From contig CAZYJL010000003.1 in the NCBI GenBank assembly GCA_964647825.1, forward strand, positions 62,001 through 126,000: a stretch of DNA of 64,000 nt. Direction: 5' to 3'. This DNA is from VFKI01 sp964647825 (lineage in GTDB: Bacteria; Pseudomonadota; Gammaproteobacteria; DSM-16500). The translations under genes were made by a program, and so were the position numbers. This document shows, piece by piece, positions 45,025 to 53,475 of this stretch; the stretch's first letter is position 1, and each line of letters opens with the position of its first letter. The notes under the pieces are model-generated. The model did no database searches. It worked only from the letters and a program-made list of their open reading frames with translations, and had not been told where the DNA came from.

Positions 45025-46764
45025 TCAATCTAGCTGAAAACGTCTTTCAGCAAATACATACAATGGCCGCCACACCAGCCGATTAAAAATAAGCACTAAC
45101 GTACACATTACCCCAATGCCCAAAGCCATTTGTAAAAATTCACCACGCGTCGTGCACTCCGCAATAAATGCACCCAAGCCTGTTGCGGCTAATTTTGTTT
45201 GCCCCCAGCTGACAACTTCTGCCACGATACTGGCGTTCCATGCACCGCCTGCCGCAGTAATCGCGCCAGTCACAAAATAGGGAAAAATACCTGGTAAAAT
45301 TAACCGTCGCCAACGCAACCAACCCGTCACACCAAAATTATCGGTCGCTTGCAATAAATCTTTTGGAATCACAGAGGCACCTGCAATCACATTAAAAAGT
45401 ATGTACCACTGCACGCCAATCATCATTAAAAAAGTTACCCAGATATCGACATTTAAGTGATACCGCACAATCGCAATCACAACGACGGGATAAAGCAAAT
45501 TCGCTGGAAACGCCGCAAAAAATTGTGCCAATGGTTGCACAATCGCCGCAATCCGCGGACGCAATCCTGCCCAAACACCTACTGGCACCCAGATCAAGGA
45601 TGCAATCATAATCACAAACAAGACACGCAATGCCGTGCATCCACCCAAATACATCACATGCGCTAACGAATATAAAGGGATATGCTGCAAAATATAAATC
45701 ACAGAAAAAATCATACTAAACAGAACCAAACACATGAAGACGCCATTCAAAAATCGCTCAGAAAAAAAAGAATTTTTCATTATACGTTTGGTGTGCTTGA
45801 TCGTTGGCTGTGAACGCAAAAAAGAAAGATTAATGAAATTTTCCATCACACGATGAATCAAACTGCCAAAACGCCGCAAGATGCGTGTTCGCAAAAATAA
45901 ATCAATCACCCAAGAAATCGATTCCTTTTCTGATGCTACCTGCTCAGCGCGAAATTTCTCTGCCCAAACGATTAATGGCCGAAATAATAATTGGTCATAT
46001 AATAAAATAACAATCAACATCGCTAAAATCGCATAACCAATTGCGACAAAATCCGCACGCTGAATCGCTAAGGCAATATACGAACCAATCCCTGGCAACA
46101 TAATTTGTTGATTAGCAACAGAGACAGCTTCCGAAGCCACTACAAAAAACCAACCAGCCGACATGGATAACATCATATTCCATAACAATCCTGGCATGGA
46201 AAATGGTACATCGATTCGCCAAAAACGTTGCCACGCAGATAAATGAAACATTTTTGCTGCTTCACGTAATTCTAAAGGCACAGATCGTACGGTTTGATAA
46301 AATCCCAGCGCCATATTCCATGCTTGACTCGTAAAAATGGCAAAAATCGCTGCGCACTCTGGTCCCAATAAACTACCTGGAAATAACGCAATAAATGCTG
46401 TAATCGCTGCAGATAAAAAACCAATCACGGGAATGGACTGACAAATATCAATGACTGGAATAATAAAACGACGCGCGCGCGTACTTTTCGCTGCCCATGT
46501 ACCAAAAATAAACGTAAACAGTAAAGAAAATAACATAGCAATTAACATGCGTGACACAGTACGTAAAGCATAACTCGGCAAAGCATGCGGACTTAATGAA
46601 ATAGGAATCACTTGACCTAAATGATACGGCACCGTCATCTGCCGCGCATTCCAAGCAAGCATAGCAATCACCGCAAAGACTAACAGCAACGCGACAACAT
46701 CCCAGTAATTGGGATACAAGCGCGCACGCCAAACTGCCTGAATTGGATTTCTTGGCTGATTCAT
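45025..46764 (-). CDS. ABC transporter permease, two permease domains fused
   Basis: A 579-aa protein with two BPD-type permease domains, each with about six helices (residues 25-275 and 320-575) and its own loop contacting the ATPase (LREAAKMFHLSAWQRFWRID region in the first; LLQATDNFGVTGWLRWRRL region in the second). It belongs to the NitT/TauT group. The fusion means one polypeptide supplies the full membrane part. No periplasmic substrate-binding protein gene is adjacent. RBS GGGAG precedes ATG 46764. Substrate cannot be inferred from sequence. Confidence 0.88.
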   Translation of the reverse strand: MNQPRNPIQAVWRARLYPNYWDVVALLLVFAVIAMLAWNARQMTVPYHLGQVIPISLSPHALPSYALRTVSRMLIAMLFSLLFTFIFGTWAAKSTRARRFIIPVIDICQSIPVIGFLSAAITAFIALFPGSLLGPECAAIFAIFTSQAWNMALGFYQTVRSVPLELREAAKMFHLSAWQRFWRIDVPFSMPGLLWNMMLSMSAGWFFVVASEAVSVANQQIMLPGIGSYIALAIQRADFVAIGYAILAMLIVILLYDQLLFRPLIVWAEKFRAEQVASEKESISWVIDLFLRTRILRRFGSLIHRVMENFINLSFLRSQPTIKHTKRIMKNSFFSERFLNGVFMCLVLFSMIFSVIYILQHIPLYSLAHVMYLGGCTALRVLFVIMIASLIWVPVGVWAGLRPRIAAIVQPLAQFFAAFPANLLYPVVVIAIVRYHLNVDIWVTFLMMIGVQWYILFNVIAGASVIPKDLLQATDNFGVTGWLRWRRLILPGIFPYFVTGAITAAGGAWNASIVAEVVSWGQTKLAATGLGAFIAECTTRGEFLQMALGIGVMCTLVLIFNRLVWRPLYVFAERRFQLD

Positions 46765-46836
46765 TTTTTACTCCCAACCACTCCTGCGGCACATTATCGG
46801 TGGTGCAGCCTTGCGGTTCAAGAAAGCCAATTTTTT

Positions 46837-47580
46837 TTATATGCCAAGCGATCGCCCACCATCGACTGCCCAAACTTGACCCGTGACATACTCTGCCTCT
46901 TGCACTAAAAAACGCACCGTTTTTGCAATATCAATCGGGTCACCATGACGGCCTAACGGCGTTTGCGCTAGGATTTTCTGCTTCATCGCATCGGATAAAG
47001 TATTCACCCCTTCTGGCCACGCCACAGGACCTGGCGAAATGGCATTCACACGAATCGCTGGCGCCAACTCTTTTGCTAGCACTTTGGTTAACATTAATAA
47101 TCCAGCCTTTGCCACACAATACACTGAATAATCTAATAGGGGTCGCTCACCATGAATATCACAAATATTGACAATCGAGCCCTGCGTTAAACGTAAATGG
47201 GGTGCCGCCGCTTGTGACAGAAAAAAAGGCGCTTTTAAATTACTATCTAGCAAGCCATTCCACGCTATTTCATCTACTGTCCCTAAAGGCGTCGGATAAA
47301 AACTTGATGCATTATTCACTAAGACATCGAGTCGACCAAACAGTGAGACTGCCACTGCAACCTGCTCCGCCAATTGCTCAATTGGCGCCGCTAAATCCTG
47401 TTGCAGCAATTTCACAGACCCAGCACGCTTAGCATTCAACCTTGCAGCAAGCTGCTCTGCTGCCTCTTGTGAACGATAATAATGCAATACAATATTCATC
47501 CCTGCGGCGTGTAATGTCCTAACAATTTCTGCGCCAACACGCCGCGCCCCGCCTGTTACCCATACCACTGGTATTTTCAT
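46837..47580 (-). CDS. Pteridine reductase-type short-chain dehydrogenase (FolM-like)
   Basis: A 247-aa SDR that I place with pteridine reductases because of the cofactor motif TGGARRVG (the PTR1/FolM TGxxxRxG form), LVNNASSFYPTPLG and the catalytic YCVAK (YxxxK). The C-terminal RNAISPGPV-like segment (VNAISPGPVAWPEG) and VTGQVWAVDGGRSL complete the fold. Such enzymes reduce dihydropterins or dihydrofolate with NADPH. ATG 47580 is used; the frame runs 54 codons further upstream but overlaps the divergent methyltransferase. It leads the minus-strand run towards tpiA and nuo, and the PTPS-III gene lies 1.4 kb away. Confidence 0.85.
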   Translation of the reverse strand: MKIPVVWVTGGARRVGAEIVRTLHAAGMNIVLHYYRSQEAAEQLAARLNAKRAGSVKLLQQDLAAPIEQLAEQVAVAVSLFGRLDVLVNNASSFYPTPLGTVDEIAWNGLLDSNLKAPFFLSQAAAPHLRLTQGSIVNICDIHGERPLLDYSVYCVAKAGLLMLTKVLAKELAPAIRVNAISPGPVAWPEGVNTLSDAMKQKILAQTPLGRHGDPIDIAKTVRFLVQEAEYVTGQVWAVDGGRSLGI

Positions 47581-47603
47581 GATGATATACCCATAATCGC
47601 GCG

Positions 47604-48779
47604 ATGAACTTACCTGAACCGTCTGCCACCGACCTACTCCGAAGTGATGCACTGCTTGCTGACATCTGTACGGAAATTGAAAAAAATAACGGCGCAATCT
47701 CCTTTGCCCGTTACATGGATAGGGCACTCTACACGCCTTCACTAGGTTATTACAACGCGCAGCACACAGTCTTTGGAACAGACGGTGATTTTATCACTGC
47801 ACCCACGCTATCACCCCTTTTCGCCCGCTGTCTCGCTCAAAATTGTGCCACTGTGTTAAACGTGATGCCCCATGGCTGCCTTGCAGAAATCGGCGCTGGC
47901 AATGGCATGCTTGCTCGCGATCTTTTGCTGGCACTGCAAGACGCAGAGACTTTACCTCGCGCCTATTACATCATCGAGATTAGCCAACCATTACGGCAAC
48001 AACAGCACGCTTTATTGCAACGCGATTGCCCCGCACTCCTCGAGCGCATTCACTGGTTAGATCAGTTACCCGATGCGTTTTCCGGTATCGTCATTGCGAA
48101 TGAAGTCCTTGATGCTTTGCCCGTCCATTGCTTTACTATTCACCCACAAACCATTCTTGAACGCGCTGTCGGCATACAAGATCATCAATTGCAATGGTTA
48201 GAAAAACCAGCGTCCCGCTTATTAGTAAATAGCATTGAAAAAATAAGGGAAAAATACGAATTACCGACTGGTTATCAATCCGAAATACGACTAGCACTCA
48301 CCCCATGGATCCAAGCTATCGCAAATAAATTACAACACGGTTGTGTCTTATTATTTGATTATGGCTATGGCCGACGCGAGTATTATCATCCTGCTCGCCA
48401 GCAAGGTACCCTGACATGTTTTTATCGTCACTATCGACACAACAACCCATTTTGTTGGCCGGGATTACAAGACATCACCGCACATGTCGATTTTACTGCT
48501 GTGGCGGAAGCGGGCACAGATGCTGGCCTTCATCTTACTGGCTTTACCACACAGGCACATTTTCTATTAGACTCTGGCCTGCTGACAACCTCGCCAACAC
48601 AGCTATCGCCCAAAGAATTATTCGCCCAAGCACAAATCATTAAAACACTGACGCTGCCCTCGGAAATGGGCGAAGTCATCAAAGTCATGGGGTTTCATAC
48701 CGATTCCGCACGCGCCATTGCCCTGCCTGGATTTTCTGGGCTACAACGCGGGGACAGACGCCACGAACTTCAGGTATAA
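47604..48779 (+). CDS. MidA/NDUFAF7-family SAM-dependent methyltransferase
   Basis: A 391-aa protein of the COG1565 family. SAM-binding motif I is LAEIGAGNGMLARDLL (about 92-107), followed by the family's GIVIANEVLDALPVH, and GCVLLFDYGYGRREYYHP (short FDYGYGRREYYHP) and CFYRHYRHNNP. The mitochondrial homolog NDUFAF7 dimethylates an arginine of the 49-kDa subunit (NDUFS2) and is needed for complex I assembly. That arginine is kept in NuoD here. The gene is divergent from the folM-tpiA-secG-nuo run, with 23 bases between the start codons. The role in bacteria is inferred. Confidence 0.9.
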   Translation: MNLPEPSATDLLRSDALLADICTEIEKNNGAISFARYMDRALYTPSLGYYNAQHTVFGTDGDFITAPTLSPLFARCLAQNCATVLNVMPHGCLAEIGAGNGMLARDLLLALQDAETLPRAYYIIEISQPLRQQQHALLQRDCPALLERIHWLDQLPDAFSGIVIANEVLDALPVHCFTIHPQTILERAVGIQDHQLQWLEKPASRLLVNSIEKIREKYELPTGYQSEIRLALTPWIQAIANKLQHGCVLLFDYGYGRREYYHPARQQGTLTCFYRHYRHNNPFCWPGLQDITAHVDFTAVAEAGTDAGLHLTGFTTQAHFLLDSGLLTTSPTQLSPKELFAQAQIIKTLTLPSEMGEVIKVMGFHTDSARAIALPGFSGLQRGDRRHELQV

Positions 48780-48806
48780 TCCGCAGCCTTTTAATTGCTG
48801 TTTACT

Positions 48807-48937
48807 AGGGTCTGTTGACAATTGGTTATTTTTAATCATTTTACGAGAAAACACGATGTTTTCGAGAATCAAATCCAATCAGGAAGAATGTATTTGATGT
48901 TAAAATGATTAAAAATAACCAATTGTCAACAGCACCT
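48807..48937. repeat. 131-bp palindromic element with 37-bp arms
   Basis: Arms 48807-48843 and 48901-48937 are inverted copies matching at 35 of 37 positions (outer ends AGGGTCTGTTGACAATTGG and complement). The 57-base loop has its own small hairpin (GAAAAC ACGAT GTTTTC). The flanking dinucleotide TA appears on both sides, which fits a TA-target element such as a Tc1/IS630-type MITE. It encodes nothing and lies immediately before the PTPS gene. It is unrelated to copies A-D. The outer 15 bases recur at 49463. Confidence 0.85.
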
Positions 48938-48961
48938 ATATTTCATCGAGGAAACGACACT

Positions 48962-49465
48962 GTGACCCGCTTTGCGACAATTGAACTGCACAAGGATGCG
49001 CTCGCCTTTTCTGCCGGCCATCTCATGGTGCTTTCAGCCAGTGAGCGTGAAACCTTACATGGTCATGATTACCGTGTCGCTGCAGCTTTTTATACGGCGC
49101 TTGGTGAAAATGGCCTTGCCCTCGATCTGCGCGAATATCGCGATAAACTACAAGCCCTTTGCGAAACGCTGGATTATCATTTCATTTTACCGGGCAACTG
49201 CCGCCATCTGACTATTCAAGACCATCCAACGGATACACAGCAATGGCAATTGCGTTTCAATCAAACAAACTTTGCTTTATTGAAGAAAGACGTGATGATC
49301 TTACCCATCTCCAATGTCACACTCGAAGAACTCTCCTTTTGGTTTCTGCAGCAATTAACCACACATCCTGATGACCTGAACAATCAAGGCATTTATGGTA
49401 TGCGGATGACTGTCTTTAATGGCCGCAATGAGTCGGGTAGCGCAGAATGGGGAAGATTCAGTTAG
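48962..49465 (+). CDS. 6-pyruvoyltetrahydropterin synthase family, PTPS-III type
   Basis: A 167-aa COG0720 protein. Zinc ligands are His20 (FSAGH) and the HGH at 33-35. The active-site stretch reads ERETLHGH: Glu at -3 from HGH and no Cys at the QueD position, which matches the ExxHGH pattern described for PTPS-III, the form that replaces dihydroneopterin aldolase (FolB) in folate synthesis. I use GTG 48962, with GAGGAA 9 bases upstream; the longer frame starts inside the palindromic element. A pteridine reductase gene is nearby. The TAG stop is in a copy of the element's end sequence. Confidence 0.85.
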   Translation: MTRFATIELHKDALAFSAGHLMVLSASERETLHGHDYRVAAAFYTALGENGLALDLREYRDKLQALCETLDYHFILPGNCRHLTIQDHPTDTQQWQLRFNQTNFALLKKDVMILPISNVTLEELSFWFLQQLTTHPDDLNNQGIYGMRMTVFNGRNESGSAEWGRFS

Positions 49466-49477
49466 GGTCTGTTGACA
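49463..49477. repeat. Solo 15-bp end of the 131-bp palindrome
   Basis: TAGGGTCTGTTGACA here is identical to 48806-48820, the outer end of the palindromic element. The PTPS gene thus lies between two direct copies, 657 bases apart. The following bases do not continue the element. Confidence 0.65.
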
Positions 49478-49551
49478 CTCGAAGTTATTTTTCCCAGAAT
49501 GACTTCGCCTCTTCCACACGGGAATAGGCAATGACTCACAAGGATAGCTGC

Positions 49552-50409
49552 ATGCGAGGATTCCCCAAAAAAGTTGGTATCGCGTTACTTCCCTTTTTCC
49601 TCGGCAGCTGTTCTTTTAACCCTTTCACCACCGATAATCATTTAACTGGCTCTGCCAGTGGCGCTGCCATTGGTGCTGTTGCCGGTGGGGGCGTGGCAGG
49701 TTTATTGGGTGGTAATCGTGCGGTGATTGTCCTCTCTGCCCTAACAGGTGGCGCGCTCGGTTATTACGTCACGACACTCACTGCAGCGGCGGCGGGCATT
49801 CAAGCAGCAGGTGGCATCGTCTTCGTACAAGGTGACTATGTCACCATCAATCTACCCACTGATCCTATTTTTGATAGCAACTCTTCTGAACTTCTTCCCG
49901 CCGCAACACCCGCGCTTGAGAGTGTCATTGCTGTGCTCAACCATTTTCCCAATAACAGCATTATTGTCTCAGGCAATACCAGCGGCTTCGGAACACATCG
50001 TCATGAACGCAAACTCAGTGAAAAACGTGCCAGTGAAGTCGCCCATTTTCTCTGGCAGCATGGCATTAGCAGCGGCTGCAAAGATTCACCGCCTTCACAT
50101 CAACTAGATTGTGCACGCACGATTTACGTCGGTTACGGGGACTTCTTTCCCATTGCAAATCACATTCGGGCGGTCAGTATTCGCCAAAATAGCCGCATTC
50201 AAATCACTGCGTACCCACCGCATGGCACACGACATGCCAGCGCCAGTGACCAACTGTTTGCAAATATTGGCTCACCACAAGACGCAGTGAATGCTGGTAT
50301 CTACACAATGCCTACAGAGACCAGTATGCCACCAACTTGGAAAGATCCATCTATTGGCTCTGGTGAAGAACCTATTAGTTCTGCACAAAAGTCTGTTTAT
50401 TATAAATAA
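49552..50409 (+). CDS. OmpA-like lipoprotein with glycine-zipper segment
   Basis: A 285-aa lipoprotein. The signal peptide ends in the lipobox FLGSC with Cys20 as the acylated residue. Residues about 35-85 are Gly/Ala rich (GAAIGAVAGGGVAGLLGG), a glycine-zipper membrane-associated segment. From about 100 an OmpA_C-type domain follows: FDSNSSELLPAATPALESV, then GNTSGFGTHRHERKLSEKRA (short KLSEKRASEVAHFL) which fits the peptidoglycan-binding helix, and YGDFFPIANH and RIQITAYP. ATG 49552 has AAGGATAG upstream; ATG 49531 is the alternative. A role in anchoring the outer membrane to peptidoglycan is inferred. Confidence 0.82.
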   Translation: MRGFPKKVGIALLPFFLGSCSFNPFTTDNHLTGSASGAAIGAVAGGGVAGLLGGNRAVIVLSALTGGALGYYVTTLTAAAAGIQAAGGIVFVQGDYVTINLPTDPIFDSNSSELLPAATPALESVIAVLNHFPNNSIIVSGNTSGFGTHRHERKLSEKRASEVAHFLWQHGISSGCKDSPPSHQLDCARTIYVGYGDFFPIANHIRAVSIRQNSRIQITAYPPHGTRHASASDQLFANIGSPQDAVNAGIYTMPTETSMPPTWKDPSIGSGEEPISSAQKSVYYK

Positions 50410-50751
50410 AACTTTTTAATGCCATAAGCCGGCCCTAGTCTCACGGCCTATTTTTAGGTCAACTCACTGATTTTATTGAAAAAAAATGAATTTTTTATCT
50501 TACTGATTTTATTCATATTTTTTAAAAAAATATTTTTTTATAATATAATCAATAAGTTGAATGTAAAAAATTGGTCTCGCTAAGTATCAAAATAAAATCT
50601 ATCTTATTTAATCAATTCTTGAACACTTATTGTAAAATTTTGTTATTATTGTTCACACGTTGATCATAACCTAGCAGCACTATCCATTGCTTAGTTTGCT
50701 CAATTCGCACCAAACACTTAAACGATTTAATTTTATGAAGAGAGGCAACAC
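50410..50751. other. AT-rich intergenic region upstream of a small secreted protein gene
   Basis: About 340 bases with no supported gene. Near its left end a short GGCC/GGCC hairpin followed by TATTTTT (50431-50455) could act as a weak terminator for the lipoprotein gene. The rest is very AT-rich with poly-T runs; TATTAT near 50643 is a possible -10 but has no clear -35. It must hold the promoter of the gene at 50752. Confidence 0.4.
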
Positions 50752-51156
50752 ATGTTCAAACGTCTTTCTGTCATTTTACTCACGACAGTACTTGGCTTTA
50801 GCACTGCCGCATTTGCCAAGGACTTAACAGTGAGTGCAGATGACATTATCGGAAACCAAGACTACTTGTATTATGAGCATCACGTTGTGACGGGCGATCC
50901 TCGCGTACTACCTGGTCAAATACAAAGAGATGTCATCTACAGCGGTGTAGAGACGAGTGCCATTAATCAGATCTTAACAACCATTCAGAGTGAATTTTCT
51001 AACGTCGCTCCCAATACAGCCAGCTTTTACATTACTTTAGGTTATGTAAAAAAAGGAACAAGTAATGCGATCATTCCTGCCAATTGCCGTAATTTGCAGC
51101 TCAATGAGAGACTGCATGTCTTACTAACAGAAGCCAATGGCTGCAAATTGCAATAA
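50752..51156 (+). CDS. Small secreted protein of unknown family, 134 aa
   Basis: A signal peptide (residues 1-22, FKRLSVILLTTVLGFSTAAFA, ending AFAK) is followed by a 112-residue mature part. The start is supported by AGAGG 6 bases before ATG. Two Cys remain in the mature protein (NCRNLQL and ANGCKLQ), which could form one disulfide. The region LHVLLTEANG looks like a beta strand. I do not recognise a family. A strong terminator follows. It has its own promoter and no operon partners. Confidence 0.75.
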   Translation: MFKRLSVILLTTVLGFSTAAFAKDLTVSADDIIGNQDYLYYEHHVVTGDPRVLPGQIQRDVIYSGVETSAINQILTTIQSEFSNVAPNTASFYITLGYVKKGTSNAIIPANCRNLQLNERLHVLLTEANGCKLQ

Positions 51157-51184
51157 ATAAATCAATACGCTCAAAAAAATAAAC

Positions 51185-51227
51185 CCCCTATTTTCTTAGC
51201 ATCAAAAAGAAAATAGGGGATTTTTTT
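51185..51227. terminator. Strong rho-independent terminator, possibly bidirectional
   Basis: A 13-bp perfect stem (CCCCTATTTTCTT with AAGAAAATAGGGG) encloses a 9-base loop and is followed by A and seven T. The left side is preceded by A-rich sequence, so it could also work for minus-strand transcripts. It ends the gene at 50752-51156. Confidence 0.92.
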
Positions 51228-51430
51228 ACCCTTGATAAACTAACCATCAACATATCTAAAAAATTATTTATCTCTATTCCCTGATATTTGCTATTTTTAT
51301 ATTTTCTCCATTTTGTATTACACTCTTCTATCTGATATCTTTTATCTTTACCTAATATCACTAAAAAAATTCTTAGCATTTTAAAAATCATTTCGTATAA
51401 AAAAATAACAACTTATTACTAAAGGGTGCT

Positions 51431-52576
51431 ATGCTAAAGTCATCACTTGAAGAAAAATATGCAGAAGAAAAACCTCTATTAGAAACAAAGGATGAAAAAA
51501 CCAAAGATTCAGAGAAAGAATTTGTGATGGTCAAATTAGAAGAACAAAAAAATTTTCATTTACCAAATGATCATCTGCATTCTTCTTTTCCATTTGCATT
51601 TTCACAGCAAGCAATACGCAGATCAATGATAGCCATAAAAGATCCTACACCATGGGCAATGGATGAAGAAAAAAAAGCACCAACAGAATCTAGGCAAAAC
51701 AATCCCTTTTTATTATTTGCCCATCAATCGCCTAACTTACCTGAGCATAAAAATACAATTGATGCTGATATATTAATAGATAATTTACTAAGTGCACATT
51801 GCATTCTGAAAGAAAAATACAATGAATTATATACAGAAGGCATCCGCAAAAAAATTGACTGCCGACACACACATAAAAAATTATCCTGCCAAGAGACAAT
51901 TTTCATTCTCGTTTTTGCAACTAGCTTTGCCATTGCCGGCGGCATAATCGCAGAAAATTTCAGTCATCCTAAAAATAAAATGGGAAAATTTTATGCCGCG
52001 ATTGAAGGAGCTGGCATTGGATTACTCATTGCTGTTGGCACATTACTTATCGCTCTAGAACTTTATAATAAATATATTAAAAGAAAGTATTTAAAACCAG
52101 GCGTTGCGTCTATTGAAAAACTTTTATATTATTTTCCTTCTACTGAAAACCATTTACTTATACAAAATCTCAAAAATTATTTAGAAGAAAATCGACTTCT
52201 AAAAAGAAAAATGCCTTATCAACAACTCACTAAATTACCTCTTACTGAAGTATGCGGATATATTTTCTACATGGAGATCTATAAAAATCCAAATCAATAC
52301 GCCATATCAAAGTCATCAAATGGATTCTATATTAACAAACTAAAGCAGAAATATGCCCAAGAAATCCAGATACTTTCTAATAAAATTCATTTTAGATCCA
52401 TGACAAACAAAAAAAAATCGCCCATTGAAGAAGCGCTTCTCGATAAACAAGCACGAGAAGCATGTCTTCATTTTTGTGAAAATTTCACTGACTTTTCATA
52501 TGAACAACAAGGACTATATAATGATGAAAAAAACGAATCTGTACAATTGGGAAAAGAAAGACAATTTAGAAGATAA
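51431..52576 (+). CDS. Tandem paralog 1, two-span membrane protein of unknown function
   Basis: A 381-aa protein with a charged, Glu/Lys-rich N-terminal region (residues 1-105), two membrane helices near 155-175 and 190-215 (TIFILVFATSFAIAGGII; AGIGLLIAVGTLLIALEL), and a soluble C-terminal part. The segment ILIDNLLSAHCILKEKYNEL before the first span and LTEVCGYIF after the second correspond to LIDELLDAYHDL and IKKICGLLL in the next gene. Very AT-rich. I recognise no family. It overlaps the next gene by 56 bases. Helical, membrane-inserted proteins of this kind occur among effectors of intracellular bacteria, but that is only an inference. Confidence 0.75.
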   Translation: MLKSSLEEKYAEEKPLLETKDEKTKDSEKEFVMVKLEEQKNFHLPNDHLHSSFPFAFSQQAIRRSMIAIKDPTPWAMDEEKKAPTESRQNNPFLLFAHQSPNLPEHKNTIDADILIDNLLSAHCILKEKYNELYTEGIRKKIDCRHTHKKLSCQETIFILVFATSFAIAGGIIAENFSHPKNKMGKFYAAIEGAGIGLLIAVGTLLIALELYNKYIKRKYLKPGVASIEKLLYYFPSTENHLLIQNLKNYLEENRLLKRKMPYQQLTKLPLTEVCGYIFYMEIYKNPNQYAISKSSNGFYINKLKQKYAQEIQILSNKIHFRSMTNKKKSPIEEALLDKQAREACLHFCENFTDFSYEQQGLYNDEKNESVQLGKERQFRR

Positions 52577-53432
52577 AAAAAATGGACTCACTGATCCTCT
52601 ACTCTCCAGCATCACGATCGATATAGATAACAAAAATAAAAAAGAAAAAACAATAGGGAAAAAAGAAGAAAATCAATTAATGAATAAAACGTCTTATTTT
52701 GCAACAAACTCTTTTTTCTTTCCAGCACACACCTTACCGATAGATGAAAAATACACGGCTATTGATCACCTCATTGATGAGTTACTCGATGCATATCATG
52801 ATTTAAAAACGTACCATGCAAAAAAACAACAACTCATGGAAAATGACATCAATACAAGTTGTCATTTCGCTTGCACGCTGACTTTATTCTCATTAACCGT
52901 TTCTGGGATGAGCGCACTTGCCGGTTATGCTTCTTCGCATAAAAAAGAACACGCTTTTACACACGCCGCAATCACTGCTTTAATTGGTTTTTTTGCTAGC
53001 CTTATTTTTTTTACAACAATTTATTCGATTTATGAAGCAAACAAAGACAAAAAATCTGCACCGTTACTTATTGAAAATTACTCTCTTCATGATTTAAAAA
53101 ATATATACCCAGATAATTATGAACATATTCAACTCAAACTTAAAAGCATACTTCATCACCGTGATTACTTATACGGTGAAGATTGGATAAAAATCATTAA
53201 CGATTTAAATATCAAAAAAATTTGCGGCTTATTGCTCAGTGTTGAAGAAAAAAATCTACATCCCAAAAAATATGGCTATTACTTAACGCAGTTTCAAGCA
53301 GAGCCAGATTATGGCAGTTTATCAACCTCTGTATTTTTTGAAAATATGTATCATGAGAGAAAACACAGTAAAATTAATGAAGAAAAAGATGAAGCAATTA
53401 ATAGCACTGCTATGCGGAGATACTCTATTTAG
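52521..53432 (+). CDS. Tandem paralog 2, two-span membrane protein of unknown function
   Basis: A 303-aa protein from ATG 52521 (AAGGA 7 bases upstream). It repeats the layout of the preceding gene: polar N terminus with DPLLSS, then LIDELLDAYHDLKTYH, two membrane helices (near 120-145 and 150-175, with GMSALAGYASS and LIGFFASLIFFTTIYS), and a soluble tail with IKKICGLLLSVEEK and YLTQFQAEPDYG. Similarity to paralog 1 is weak but collinear, which points to an old tandem duplication. The stop is followed by the convergent waaC gene. Function is unknown. Confidence 0.75.
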   Translation: MMKKTNLYNWEKKDNLEDKKNGLTDPLLSSITIDIDNKNKKEKTIGKKEENQLMNKTSYFATNSFFFPAHTLPIDEKYTAIDHLIDELLDAYHDLKTYHAKKQQLMENDINTSCHFACTLTLFSLTVSGMSALAGYASSHKKEHAFTHAAITALIGFFASLIFFTTIYSIYEANKDKKSAPLLIENYSLHDLKNIYPDNYEHIQLKLKSILHHRDYLYGEDWIKIINDLNIKKICGLLLSVEEKNLHPKKYGYYLTQFQAEPDYGSLSTSVFFENMYHERKHSKINEEKDEAINSTAMRRYSI

Positions 53433-53475
53433 TCAAACGTCGATAACAGAATCGCCCAATAAAATAAAAAAATAA

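Noticed and set aside
46448..46873. Minus-strand open frame of 141 codons
   Set aside because: It overlaps the start of the fused permease and the end of the pteridine reductase in another frame; product is Cys-rich and not protein-like.
48773..48779. TATAAT-like hexamer before the PTPS gene
   Set aside because: No -35 element at the right distance, and it overlaps the end of the methyltransferase gene; promoter use is not supported.
51188..51391. Minus-strand open frame of 67 codons after the small secreted protein gene
   Set aside because: It includes one arm of the strong terminator, is very AT-rich, and has no RBS; the Lys/Ile-rich product is typical of chance frames.
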